Positions 46,669-55,287 are shown, numbered from the stretch's first letter. The stretch: DNA of 64,000 bases from Capillibacterium thermochitinicola (GCF_013664685.1 NZ_JAAKDE010000006.1:1-64000), one strand, 5' to 3'. Notes: generated by a model not told the origin, from the sequence alone. Translations and numbers: made by a program.

Positions 46669-46728
46669 ACTACTCACTCATCCCAGGCCAAGTGACCATT
46701 TAAAGCCTGAGAGTCATCGTTTCGCTAA
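46655..46728 (-). promoter_or_regulatory. Cyclic di-GMP-II riboswitch
   Basis: 74 nt on minus. P1 is TTAGCG/CGCTAA at the ends. Inside are GAAACGATGA, a stem CAGGC/GCCTG around TTTAAATGGTCACTTG, and GAGTGAGTAGTGAAACCGG. The order and the conserved TTTAAAT-GG-CACTTG and GTAGTG-AACCG segments agree with the clostridial c-di-GMP-II aptamer as I remember it. Because the aptamer 3' strand is also the terminator 5' arm, ligand binding should block termination, giving an ON switch (inference). Confidence 0.88.
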
Positions 46729-46766
46729 TGTCATAAACGATTTTATTTATTTTTTTACTGTTTTTT

Positions 46767-46795
46767 ATTATAGCTGATCAAGCAGGCGAAGTCAA
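46767..46795 (-). promoter_or_regulatory. Sigma-A promoter of the subunit-chaperone operon
   Basis: Minus-strand TTGACT (46790-46795), 17 nt, TATAAT (46767-46772), about 40 nt before the class II aptamer. Confidence 0.82.
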
Positions 46796-46836
46796 ACAAT
46801 TTTTTCCTGCTTTTTTCAGCAAAATTCCTAAAAAAA

Positions 46837-46911
46837 TGGCTCCCCGAGTTGGATTCGAACCAACAACCGCCCGGTTAACAGCCGGGTGCTCTACCGTTGA
46901 GCTATCGAGGA
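46837..46911 (-). tRNA. tRNA-Asn (GTT)
   Basis: Minus strand, 75 nt with encoded CCA. Acceptor TCCTCGA/TCGGGGA, D-arm GCTCAACGGTAGAGC, anticodon arm CCGGC-TGTTAA-CCGG with anticodon GTT, T-arm GTTGG-TTCGAAT-CCAAC. A consensus promoter lies directly upstream (46928-46956). Confidence 0.95.
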
Positions 46912-46927
46912 ATGCCTTGCATTTCTC

Positions 46928-46956
46928 ATATTAGCATGGTTGTGGCCATTTGTCAA
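46928..46956 (-). promoter_or_regulatory. Sigma-A promoter of tRNA-Asn
   Basis: Minus-strand TTGACA (46951-46956), 17 nt, TAATAT (46928-46933), 17 nt before the mature tRNA 5' end. Confidence 0.8.
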
Positions 46957-47143
46957 GAACATTTTGTGTTTAGTTTTTTGTCAACTTTATCAGGCGTCAA
47001 GATGTACCGGCCTCAAGATGCAGAGGCATAAAAAATTTGCTACATAACAAATAAAGGAAAAGAAGGATAAATAACGAAATAAAGTTCACGGAGCTTGATT
47101 CGAATTTCCGGCCCAGTAAAAAAACCTTTAAGGAGAGATTCGA

Positions 47144-48397
47144 TTGAACAAACCTCATTGGGTTAGTCCCGAAAACACGACGGGAAAAAAGGGATTGGCG
47201 ATCAAATTTGCCCTCGCCGTTATGATCGGTCTTCTGCTGGTCACCTCCTTGACCGGTTGTGTCCCCAAAGCCCCCCACGAACATTTCATCGCGGCCTTAA
47301 AATTGGTAAACGACCTGGACTACCAGGAATTTGTGACCAAAGCGGCAGTGCGTATCCAGTCGGACAATCCGGAATACCAAAAGTTTTATGAGATCTTCAA
47401 CCAAGTTACCTTTGAAATCACCACAAAGTTGGACAAAGTAGACCGCCGTTTCCTCTTTGATCTTAACCTCCTCTACAAAGGAGGAAACTGCGGAAATCTG
47501 ACTTTTTACTGCGATCTGGAGAAAATAACCGCCCAATCGGTCTTCTTGGGGCCAAAAACTTTTTATATTAATTGGAACGATCTACAGCAACTAATCCATA
47601 AGTACTTTGGCTTCCAGGTCCAAATTACCGATTATTTCCCCTTACTGCTTGAGACCGACGAGAAAACCTGGGAACAGGTGGAACTGGCGGTTTATGATTT
47701 CTACACCGAATATTACCGGGACAAAATCACCGCCGGTGACAAGCAGGTAAAACTATCCGTCATGGAGAACGGCCAGGAAAAAATCGTTCCTTGTAAAGAA
47801 CTGATTCTGCAGATGGATCAGGACGATTTTGCGTTTGAAGAAATGAATCGCATGTTACAAGGTATTTTGGGCAATCCTGCGGTCCGGACTTTGGTCAAAG
47901 ACAAAATCACCCAGTTCATCACCATTGCCAAGAACAACGGCGACTTGGCTACCTGGCCAATTACCGAAGAACAAATCATCGCCTTCCGGGACAATCTTGA
48001 TCTGAAAATCGATCATTTGCTCGCCCGGATGACGGCGGCAATCGTCCAAATCGAAACGGCCACTCCTCCAACCTCCTTTACCAAAATGGACGGTAAAATT
48101 TATCTCGACCGGAAGGGTTTATGGCGGAGCATGGTCGCCGAGCAAACTATGGACATTACCGACCCGAACACAGGCGAAGTCTCCCGGTCGACGATCATGG
48201 TCGAACAAAGCCTGATTAATCCAGGGCAAAAACCGGCCTTCCCTGAGCTTCTCCCTGCAACAACGGTCAACGTCGGCCAAATCTCCGCCGACGAGTGGGC
48301 CACGATCGCGGAAGATGTTTCCATCAATTTCTTCACCCAGGTTATGCTCAACCCGCTCATCCGAGACATTGTGCAGCTCAGTACAGAATCAGAATAA
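47144..48397 (+). CDS. Lipoprotein of unknown function
   Basis: 417 aa. An unusually long N-region (about 20 residues) precedes a hydrophobic stretch and lipobox LTGC with Cys39. The rest is a mixed domain without recognised motifs; many aromatic and acidic residues (WEQVELAVYDFYTEYYRDK). TTG start with AAGGAGAG six nt upstream. The layout resembles DUF6583/DUF-type export lipoproteins, but I cannot assign one. Monocistronic, with its own terminator. Confidence 0.75.
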   Translation: MNKPHWVSPENTTGKKGLAIKFALAVMIGLLLVTSLTGCVPKAPHEHFIAALKLVNDLDYQEFVTKAAVRIQSDNPEYQKFYEIFNQVTFEITTKLDKVDRRFLFDLNLLYKGGNCGNLTFYCDLEKITAQSVFLGPKTFYINWNDLQQLIHKYFGFQVQITDYFPLLLETDEKTWEQVELAVYDFYTEYYRDKITAGDKQVKLSVMENGQEKIVPCKELILQMDQDDFAFEEMNRMLQGILGNPAVRTLVKDKITQFITIAKNNGDLATWPITEEQIIAFRDNLDLKIDHLLARMTAAIVQIETATPPTSFTKMDGKIYLDRKGLWRSMVAEQTMDITDPNTGEVSRSTIMVEQSLINPGQKPAFPELLPATTVNVGQISADEWATIAEDVSINFFTQVMLNPLIRDIVQLSTESE

Positions 48398-48482
48398 TAT
48401 CCTCTAATTCTAACGGCGGCAAAGACGAAAATCGCACCTGCCGCCGCCGGTAAATGGAAAATCATACTTACCCGTCGGGATA

Positions 48483-48517
48483 AAGAGAACCTTGGTGTCG
48501 ACCAAGGTTCTCTTTAT
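48483..48517 (+). terminator. Strong bidirectional terminator
   Basis: AAGAGAACCTTGG-TGTCGA-CCAAGGTTCTCTT then TATT on plus. It separates the convergent lipoprotein and HD-domain genes. Confidence 0.88.
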
Positions 48518-48574
48518 TCCAATCCTTATTTTCTAAATCCTCTGTTGATTGGTAGGTTTAAGCCGACCCGGCGA

Positions 48575-49150
48575 TCACAAATTACCCTGGAGGCCAATCT
48601 CCGCCGCCACCTTCCGCATGCCGGCTATGGTCTCTTTAATCACCTCATCCAACGCCATTCCCAGCCGCGCGGCTCCCTTTTCGATGACTTCGCGGTTAAC
48701 CCCCGCCGCAAAGGCCTTGTCTTTCCACTTTTTCTTGACCGACTTTACTTCCAAATCCAAAACACTCTTACTCGGCCGGACCAAAGCCGCAGCGGTAATC
48801 AGACCGGTTAGTTCGTCAATGGTGTAAAGCACGTTCTCCATCCGTTCCACCGGTTCCACATCGGAGCAGATCCCCCACCCATGGCTCTGCACGGCGCGGA
48901 TGTATTCCTCCGGCCAGCCTTCGCCGGTCAGGATTTCTCTCACTTTGATACAGTGCTGGTCGGGATAACGTTCGTAATCCAGGTCGTGGATTAAGCCGAT
49001 AATCCCCCATTTCTCCTCGTCTTCTCCAAAAAGAGCGGCAAAATGGCGCATCACCGCTTCCACCGCCAGGGCATGCCGGAAAAGACTTTCGTCCTGGTTA
49101 TACTTTTTATACAACGCTAAGGCCGCTTCCCGGTTAATCGTTTTGGTCAT
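48575..49150 (-). CDS. HD-domain phosphohydrolase-like protein
   Basis: 191 aa. The HD metal motif is LFRHALAVEAVMRHF, then GLIHDLDYERYPDQH and VQSHGWG. C-terminal helices carry LTGLITAAALVRPSKS. Such small HDIG-like proteins (often named HAD/HD superfamily hydrolases) act on nucleotides, but the substrate is unknown. ATG 49150 with AAGGAAGG upstream. Confidence 0.88.
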   Translation of the reverse strand: MTKTINREAALALYKKYNQDESLFRHALAVEAVMRHFAALFGEDEEKWGIIGLIHDLDYERYPDQHCIKVREILTGEGWPEEYIRAVQSHGWGICSDVEPVERMENVLYTIDELTGLITAAALVRPSKSVLDLEVKSVKKKWKDKAFAAGVNREVIEKGAARLGMALDEVIKETIAGMRKVAAEIGLQGNL

Positions 49151-49206
49151 CGCCGATCCTTCCTTTCTCTTCAATCCCTAACTTGGACAAACTTGAATTC
49201 CCCTTT

Positions 49207-49235
49207 ATTTTCCGGCATCAACCACAATTTGTCAA
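49207..49235 (-). promoter_or_regulatory. Possible promoter of the HD-domain gene
   Basis: Minus-strand TTGACA (49230-49235), 17 nt, GAAAAT (49207-49212, four of six). The rest of the 313-bp gap up to 49464 is AT-rich. It has a hairpin GCTTG/CAAGC near 49345, but nothing else I can identify. Confidence 0.4.
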
Positions 49236-49463
49236 CCTTCGCCCCTCATTACTAATCGCTTACGTTTAATAAGGTTCTCACTGTCAAGAAAAACTAAAGC
49301 ACACTAATCCTTTACACCAAAATAAGAGACACTTTTTTCTGCTTGGTAGCGCAAGCAACCAATGGTCGGGTAAACAACTGATAAAATTCAACACCCCTGT
49401 AACCATCGGTAAAGGAAAGCCGGGCTTCAACAGAGAACCTAAAATATAAAAGGAGTGATTTAC

Positions 49464-50021
49464 ATGCGCATTGGCGTTATCAGCGACACCCACGGTTCGG
49501 TCAGCGCCTGGCGGAAAGCCTACGACCAATTTTTACACCAGACCGACCTGATTATCCACTGCGGTGATCTCCTCTACCACGGACCGCGGAACCCGCTCCC
49601 CGACGAATATAAGCCAAATGAATTATGTACGCTGTTCAACACGCTGGAGAAGCCCATTGTTTTCGTGCGGGGAAATTGCGACGCCGAAGTTGACCAGATG
49701 ATCCTCGACCACCCCATCGAAGCGCCCTATGCCCATCTTATCACCCCGCGCTGGCGGATCCTGGTCCACCACGGCCACCGTGACCGGCTCCCCGCCAAAA
49801 CAAAAAACTTTTATAATCTGATCATCTCCGGCCATACGCACCTCCCGTCGGTCAAACAAGAAAACGGCGTGGTTTACTTAAACCCCGGCAGCCCCGCCCT
49901 GCCGAAAAACGAACCGCAGGCGCCGACCATTGCCGTCGTTGACGAAGAGGCGATTGTGATCTGGAATATCGACACCAAGGAAGCTGTGCAAAGGTTGGCT
50001 TGTCCCAAGACAAACGCATAA
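49464..50021 (+). CDS. YfcE-family metallophosphoesterase
   Basis: 185 aa. Metal motifs GVISDTHGSV, IIHCGDLLYHGP, VRGNCDAEVD, HHGHRD and ISGHTHLPS; ends with YLNPGSPALPKN. E. coli YfcE-like phosphodiesterase activity is inferred. ATG 49464 has AAAGGAG eight nt upstream. It is a second, distinct copy beside the one at 26626. The adenine methylase follows. Confidence 0.92.
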   Translation: MRIGVISDTHGSVSAWRKAYDQFLHQTDLIIHCGDLLYHGPRNPLPDEYKPNELCTLFNTLEKPIVFVRGNCDAEVDQMILDHPIEAPYAHLITPRWRILVHHGHRDRLPAKTKNFYNLIISGHTHLPSVKQENGVVYLNPGSPALPKNEPQAPTIAVVDEEAIVIWNIDTKEAVQRLACPKTNA

Positions 50022-50058
50022 AATTTTACCCATAAAAAGCCAGTGGAGCTGAATACGG

Positions 50059-50961
50059 ATGCGTCCCTTTCTGAAATGGGCCGGCGGCAAAGGCCAATTA
50101 CTGAAGGCCTTGGCCGCCCGCTTACCGGAACCAATCAAGGAATCCAAAGCGATCCCCCGCTATCTCGAACCTTTCGTCGGCGGCGGGGCGATGTTTTTTT
50201 ATTTAAAATCCCATTACCGGATCGGCGAGGCCTATTTGTTTGACATCAACCCCGATTTGATCCTCTGCTACAAAGTGTTGCAAGAGCGGCCGCGCGACCT
50301 GATCGCGCAATTGGGAGAAATCGCCGTTGCCTTCGGGCAAAAGAGCGCGGACGAACGGAGAGCCTTCTACTACGAAATCCGGGCCCGCTTCAACCGGCAG
50401 CGCCAGGCGTTGGACCGGCAAGTTTTCAACCGGGCTTGGATTGAACGGGCTTGCCTGCTCATTTTCTTAAACAAAACCTGTTATAACGGGTTATACCGCC
50501 TGAACCAAAAGGGTGAGTTTAACGTGCCGTACGGGCGTTATAAAAACCCCCGCTTCTACGAGCCGGAGAATTTGATGGCGATCCACTATGCTTTACAGGA
50601 CACCCACCTGATCTGCGGGGACTTTGAAAAGGCCGGTGAGTTTGTGACCAAAGGCAGTTTTGTCTACCTTGACCCGCCCTACCGCCCGTTAACCGCCACC
50701 GCGAGCTTCACCGCCTATTCCCGCCACGGCTTTTCCGACCGGGACCAGCAAAGACTAGCCGCCTTTTATAAAGAAATGGACCGGAAAGGAGCATTCCTGA
50801 TGCTCAGCAACTCCGATCCAAAGAACGAAGACGCCACCGACCATTTCTTTGAAACTCTCTACCAGGGTTATCAGATCGAGCGGGTCCCCGCCAACCGTTC
50901 CATCAACCGCGACGCCCGGAAACGGGGTGCCATTAACGAGTTGATCATCCGGAATTATTAG
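50059..50961 (+). CDS. Dam-family DNA adenine methyltransferase
   Basis: 300 aa D12-class N6-adenine methylase. Motif X FLKWAGGKGQLL, motif I EPFVGGGAMFFYL, motif IV YLDPPYRPL, LNKTCYNGLYRLN and NVPYGRYKNP. The recognition sequence is probably GATC, as in DpnM/Dam relatives, but this is inferred. No restriction enzyme gene is adjacent, so it seems solitary. ATG with GTGGAG about ten nt upstream. Confidence 0.92.
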   Translation: MRPFLKWAGGKGQLLKALAARLPEPIKESKAIPRYLEPFVGGGAMFFYLKSHYRIGEAYLFDINPDLILCYKVLQERPRDLIAQLGEIAVAFGQKSADERRAFYYEIRARFNRQRQALDRQVFNRAWIERACLLIFLNKTCYNGLYRLNQKGEFNVPYGRYKNPRFYEPENLMAIHYALQDTHLICGDFEKAGEFVTKGSFVYLDPPYRPLTATASFTAYSRHGFSDRDQQRLAAFYKEMDRKGAFLMLSNSDPKNEDATDHFFETLYQGYQIERVPANRSINRDARKRGAINELIIRNY

Positions 50962-50975
50962 GCCGCATCATTGTT

Positions 50976-52433
50976 TTAACCGCTGCCCAAAGAAACTGGA
51001 CAATCCCGCCCCTGTTGCGGATCAAAATAAACGATCCGGAACTCATGGGTTTTCAGATTAGCCGTTAATGTCGTTTTATACTCGTCCTTTTGCCAGGTAA
51101 GCGCCAACGCTTCTTCACCGATCGGCTCGCAACGAAAATCGCCTTGAAAGGCGGGATAGGTATTGCGAAACCGCATTAAGGCGAAGAGCTTTTGGACCAC
51201 CGGGCGGGCTAAATTCGCTTCAACCTCCTCCTTGGTATAGTTATGCCGGTTAATGTCTCTCCCCACTTTGGTCTTTTCCAGCAGTTCAATATCATTTTCC
51301 CCGGCGAGTAAACCGACATAATAGACTTGCGGAATCCCGGGCGTGAAAAACTGAATGGCCCGCGCAAGTAAATAAGCCTGATCATTGTTGCCCAAAGCCG
51401 AATAATAAGTACAATTAATCTGGTAAATATCCAGGTTATTATAGACGGTAGAACTATAGATCCTTTTGACGTTGGCTCCGTTGGCGTAAAGATAATTTTG
51501 GGTCTGTTCGATCTCTTCTTCGCTCAACAGATCCCTGACATCCACCACCCCGATCCCATCGTGAGTATCCAGCGTCGTAAACTGTTGGCGCGGGCAGATT
51601 TTTAACCAATTGATCAGTCTTTTGTTGGTTCCGAAGTAGAGCGCATGCAGTAACAACATGGGCAGGGCAAAATCATAGACCCAGTATCCTTTCTCCGCTA
51701 ATTTCAATTGAATCGAGTAATGCTCATGGATTTCCGGTAAAAGCGCAACTCCGTGAGGTTTGAGCAGAGCCTCGACTTCCGTTAATAAAGCCCAAACTTC
51801 CGGTTCCACAAAAAAACAGTTGGTCCCCACTTTTTTCGTTGTATAAGCAAAAGCATCAAGCCGAATCACGGCGGCACCCTTCTCCACCAGAAAACGCAGG
51901 GAATCACGGATAAATTTCTTGCCGACCGCGGTATTGACATTTATATCAATTTGCTCATCCGTAAAGGTACACCAGATTTTCTCTTCCGTCCCATCGTGAA
52001 ACCGCACCGTCGTATATGGTGCTCTGGGCTTCCTTTTATAAATCAAGTCAACCTCTTCTGGACTGGGTTCACCCCCGGGCCAAAAATCCTTGTACCTGAT
52101 GAATAATTCGGCGTATTCCGACTGATCTTTCTTCCTTTTGAAATCCTGGAAAAAAACTGATTGGCGGGAAAGATGATTGATCATAAAATCAAAAATCAGG
52201 TAAAAATGGGCACCTAACGCTTGAATATCATCCCAGGTCCCAAACTTCGGATCTACTTCCTCATAGGTAAGAGGGGCAAAGCCGCGGTCCGCGGAGGATG
52301 GAAAAAAAGGCAGCAGATGAACACCCCCCACAACACCCTGGCAGTATTTGATTAAGATCTCCCTTAACTCTTTGAGGTTTCTCCCCATGCTATCAGGATA
52401 AGTAATAAGTACGATCTCGTTTTTGAACGTCAA
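50976..52433 (-). CDS. Sucrose phosphorylase-type GH13 enzyme
   Basis: 485 aa alpha-amylase-superfamily (GH13 subfamily 18) glycoside phosphorylase. Seen: VHLLPFFPSSADRGFAPLTY, DFMINHLSRQS, the nucleophile region VIRLDAFAYTTKK, the acid/base region LLPEIHEHY, and TLDTHDGIGVVD. Relatives cleave sucrose or glucosylglycerate with phosphate; which sugar cannot be told from sequence here. TTG start with TAGGAG nine nt upstream. It is downstream of the LacI regulator and sugar ABC permeases. Confidence 0.88.
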   Translation of the reverse strand: MTFKNEIVLITYPDSMGRNLKELREILIKYCQGVVGGVHLLPFFPSSADRGFAPLTYEEVDPKFGTWDDIQALGAHFYLIFDFMINHLSRQSVFFQDFKRKKDQSEYAELFIRYKDFWPGGEPSPEEVDLIYKRKPRAPYTTVRFHDGTEEKIWCTFTDEQIDINVNTAVGKKFIRDSLRFLVEKGAAVIRLDAFAYTTKKVGTNCFFVEPEVWALLTEVEALLKPHGVALLPEIHEHYSIQLKLAEKGYWVYDFALPMLLLHALYFGTNKRLINWLKICPRQQFTTLDTHDGIGVVDVRDLLSEEEIEQTQNYLYANGANVKRIYSSTVYNNLDIYQINCTYYSALGNNDQAYLLARAIQFFTPGIPQVYYVGLLAGENDIELLEKTKVGRDINRHNYTKEEVEANLARPVVQKLFALMRFRNTYPAFQGDFRCEPIGEEALALTWQKDEYKTTLTANLKTHEFRIVYFDPQQGRDCPVSLGSG

Positions 52434-52486
52434 AACAATCTACTCCTATCTGGATGTCTTAATTGTGATCAGCAGGCGACAACCCA

Positions 52487-53464
52487 TCATGTTGTTTCTC
52501 TTTCATGTAAAATTACCGGAAGAATATTATCGACTGAAATCTGTTCCTTGTTCATCTGCCGGATCAAGAGATCGATGGCCAAGGCACTCATCTGCTCAAT
52601 CGGCTGTCGGATCGAGGTAATTTGCGGTAAGACTAAAGAAGCAATATTCGTATCATCATAACCCACAATCCGTACATCATGCGGTATTCGCTTTTTTAGG
52701 AGGGAGCAGACTTTAATCGCACTGACCGCCATCAGATCACTATTGGCAAAAATCCCATCCAAATCTGGATGTTCATTAAATAAATCTCTTATTAAAAGTT
52801 CATACTGCTTGGTCTCGAAAACATTAATCTCCGTTTGAATCGTGTAATATTCAACCCCGCGTTCCCGCGCCGTGTCCACAAAAGCTTCATTTCGTTTATT
52901 CGCCAGCATATTAAGGCTAAGATTACCACAGACATGGGCAATCTTTCGGCATCCCTTATCAATCAACAAATTGGTGGCCAGTTGGCCGCCTTGATAGTTA
53001 TCCGAAGACACATAGGGAATATTCGCACCAATCCTGCGGTCAAAAGTAACAAGCGGCAATTTTACCTTGGCAAATTCATCAACTTCCATCGTATGACTGG
53101 CCATGATAATTCCGGCGACTTGGTGCCTTTTCAGCATCTCAATATATTCCTTCTCTTTTTCCCGGTTCAGTTGAGAATTGCAGAGAAGGACTTTATAGCC
53201 TTTGGCGTGGGCATATGCTTCGATGGATGCGGCTAATTCCGCAAAAAACGGGTGGGCGACCGTCGGGATGATTAACCCAAGTAACTGGGATTTCCCGCGA
53301 AACAAGGAACGGGCGAGTTCATTCGGTTGATAGTTCAATTCTTCCATTGCTTTATATACTTTTTTGCGCGTGGCTTCACTAATATAGCCCCGGTTGTTGA
53401 GGACCCGTGAAACAGTAGTAACAGTAACTCCTGCTTTCTCCGCTACATCTTTAATTGTCGGCAT
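52487..53464 (-). CDS. LacI-family transcriptional regulator
   Basis: 325 aa. HTH MPTIKDVAEKAGVTVTTVSR, hinge YQPNELARSLFRGKS, then the sugar-binding domain (LLGLIIPTVAHPFFAEL, YDDTNIASLVLPQITSIRQP). ATG 53464 with AAAGGGAG upstream. Probably controls the sugar locus around it: CAACCGTT cores occur near its own promoter and in the permease operator. Confidence 0.94.
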   Translation of the reverse strand: MPTIKDVAEKAGVTVTTVSRVLNNRGYISEATRKKVYKAMEELNYQPNELARSLFRGKSQLLGLIIPTVAHPFFAELAASIEAYAHAKGYKVLLCNSQLNREKEKEYIEMLKRHQVAGIIMASHTMEVDEFAKVKLPLVTFDRRIGANIPYVSSDNYQGGQLATNLLIDKGCRKIAHVCGNLSLNMLANKRNEAFVDTARERGVEYYTIQTEINVFETKQYELLIRDLFNEHPDLDGIFANSDLMAVSAIKVCSLLKKRIPHDVRIVGYDDTNIASLVLPQITSIRQPIEQMSALAIDLLIRQMNKEQISVDNILPVILHERETT

Positions 53465-53517
53465 CTTTTCACTCCCTTTGGGGTAAAACCCACAACTCAT
53501 TGGTTAGCAATAATGAT

Positions 53518-53581
53518 TCAACCGTTATTTTCCCAAACTTTATAAATTATATCACATTGCCGTGTCCCATCCGCAACCGTT
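53518..53581 (-). promoter_or_regulatory. Promoter of the LacI gene with possible operator cores
   Basis: An extended -10 TGATATAAT (-10 at 53546-53551) on minus. The core CAACCGTT occurs on plus at 53519-53526 (downstream of the -10) and 53574-53581 (near -35). The same core is at the centre of the perfect palindrome at 55116-55139, so autoregulation is plausible. Confidence 0.4.
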
Positions 53582-53620
53582 CACCGCCCGCCCGGCCCCA
53601 TCGGCTTTTCCCTTGACCGA

Positions 53621-54484
53621 TTATTTGATTGCCCCCTGCAGTATGCCGCTGATCACGTGTTTTTGCATCAGAATAAAAAAGGCAATCACCGGAATGATCG
53701 TCAACAATAAACCCGCCATTAACAAACCGTAATCCGATGTATAGGTCCCGTGAAAATAGAAGGTTGACAACGGCAAGGTCCGGTTGGTCCTTGAGATAAG
53801 GACTAAAGAGGGAAGGAGAAAATCGTTCCAAATCCAAAGGACATTCAGCACAACCAACGTGATCGTGGTGGGCCTTAAAAGCGGAAACACGATTTTAAAA
53901 AAGGTCTGAACAGGCGTACAACCATCAACCAGGGCAGCCTCTTCCAACTCCACCGCGATGCTTTTCATAAAGCCATGGTAAACAAAGACCGAAAGGGAGG
54001 AACCAAAACCCAGATACATGTAGATTAAGATCCATTTATTATCAAGCAATTTCAAAGTTGAACCATAAATCCGGACCAAAGGGATCATAATGGCCTGAAA
54101 AGGAATCAGCATCGAGGCGACCATCAGAAAGAACAGGAACTTGCTGAGCTTCCCTTTATACCGCAGGAAATAATAAGCCGTCATGGAAGAGAAGAAAGCA
54201 ATGAGCACCACACTTAAGGCGGTGATAACTAAGGAATTCCAAAAGCCTTGCCAATAATTCATTTTTATAAAGGCCTGGTGAAAGTTGATCAGTTTCACCG
54301 CACTACCGATGCCCAGCGGGTTGGAGATGATCGCTCTTCGGTCTTTAAAGGCGTTGATCACCACCAAATAAAAGGGGAATAAATAGATGACCAAAAGGAG
54401 ATATAACAAAAGATGTCTAAGGAAAGGCAGAATGTTTCTCCTTTTTCTCTCTTTAACTGCAAATTGCCTCATCAAGTCCTTCAC
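53621..54484 (-). CDS. Sugar ABC transporter permease, MalG-type
   Basis: 287 aa, six membrane helices, EAA motif EEAALVDGCTPVQTFFKIVF. Carbohydrate uptake (CUT1) family. GTG 54484 overlaps the stop of the upstream permease by 3 nt (GTGA) and has GGAGG seven nt upstream. No ATPase gene is nearby; CUT1 transporters often share MsmK-type ATPases. Confidence 0.93.
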   Translation of the reverse strand: MKDLMRQFAVKERKRRNILPFLRHLLLYLLLVIYLFPFYLVVINAFKDRRAIISNPLGIGSAVKLINFHQAFIKMNYWQGFWNSLVITALSVVLIAFFSSMTAYYFLRYKGKLSKFLFFLMVASMLIPFQAIMIPLVRIYGSTLKLLDNKWILIYMYLGFGSSLSVFVYHGFMKSIAVELEEAALVDGCTPVQTFFKIVFPLLRPTTITLVVLNVLWIWNDFLLPSLVLISRTNRTLPLSTFYFHGTYTSDYGLLMAGLLLTIIPVIAFFILMQKHVISGILQGAIK

Positions 54485-54990
54485 ATCTCCACCTCCCACT
54501 TTTTACTGAAATAAACCTGGGCCAGGGTAATCGCCGCAACAATCAGAAAGAGGAAAAATGCTTGCGCCTGTCCAATTCCATATTCCTGCGCCAAAAAAGC
54601 TTTCTTGTAGACGTGCATCGAAATCAACTCGGTACTTCGAAACGGCCCCCCGTCAGTCAGGGCCAGGTTCACATCATAAACCATAAAACCTCTTTGCAGC
54701 GTCAAAAAAAGCGTAACCACAAAGGAAGGCACCATCAACGGAAGAATGATCCTCCTTATTCTCTGCCCGGCCCCGGCCCCGTCGATGATGGCGGCCTCAA
54801 TTAATTCTTTGGGAATATTCACCAAGCCAGCAATATGAATGATCATCATATATCCCGAATACTGCCAAACACTCACGATCACTAAAGCCCATAATGCTTT
54901 CTGCGGATTGGCAAGCCATGAATAAGAAAGGAAGGACAGATTGAGACTTTTACCAATAAAAACTAAAACACGGGAGAACACAAAATGCAA
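54481..54990 (-). pseudogene. Sugar ABC transporter permease, MalF-type, N-terminally truncated
   Basis: 169 aa against the usual 290 or so. It keeps the C-terminal half, including the EAA motif EAAIIDGAGAGQRIRRIILP, and lacks the first helices. The TTG start of this frame has no SD. A strong SD (AAAGGAGG) and ATG at 55028 begin a 21-codon frame (54963-55028, MKKARLIPLVFGFCIL) in another frame. It looks like a signal peptide or first helix. A deletion has apparently joined the start of a solute-binding protein or MalF to mid-MalF. No solute-binding protein gene is present. Confidence 0.75.
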
Positions 54991-55095
54991 AAACCGAATA
55001 CCAACGGGATTAGTCGCGCTTTTTTCATCCTTTTTACCTCCTTTGGATTTAGGGACGGCCGTTACCCTAGATCATTTTGCTAATGATCCGTTAAT

Positions 55096-55125
55096 ATTAT
55101 AGTACCTTCCTGTAACATATGTCAA
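55096..55125 (-). promoter_or_regulatory. Promoter of the sugar ABC operon
   Basis: Minus-strand TTGACA (55120-55125), 18 nt, TATAAT (55096-55101), about 60 nt before the ATG at 55028. The -35 lies inside the palindrome at 55116-55139. Confidence 0.8.
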
Positions 55126-55139
55126 CCGTTTGACATATG
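55116..55139 (-). promoter_or_regulatory. LacI-type operator palindrome
   Basis: A perfect inverted repeat: CATATGTCAA and TTGACATATG separated by four nt (CCGT on plus) with a central CG, as in LacI-family operators. It covers the -35 of the sugar operon, so the adjacent LacI protein would repress by blocking polymerase. Confidence 0.75.
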
Positions 55140-55204
55140 GGTTTAGGTGCTCTTTTTCACCATCCAGCCAGATAAAACACTATTTGTTATAAAAATTAGG
55201 ACCG

Positions 55205-55227
55205 GAAAAGAACATCCCTGATGTTCT
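55205..55227 (-). terminator. Probable terminator of the glycosyltransferase gene
   Basis: AGAACATC-AGG-GATGTTCT followed by TTTCC on minus. The outer AGGA/TCCT bases extend the stem imperfectly. Confidence 0.5.
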
Positions 55228-55287
55228 GTAACTCCGATCCTGCACTGTACGTCTTTGCGCTTCCCGCCTTTGGAAACCGCTTTGGGC

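Noticed and set aside
49330-49440. Riboswitch before the phosphoesterase at 49464
   Set aside because: A small hairpin is present, but I found no conserved aptamer core and no terminator.
53516-55139. CcpA cre site
   Set aside because: The palindrome has 8-nt inner halves and does not fit the 14-nt cre consensus; a LacI-type operator fits better.
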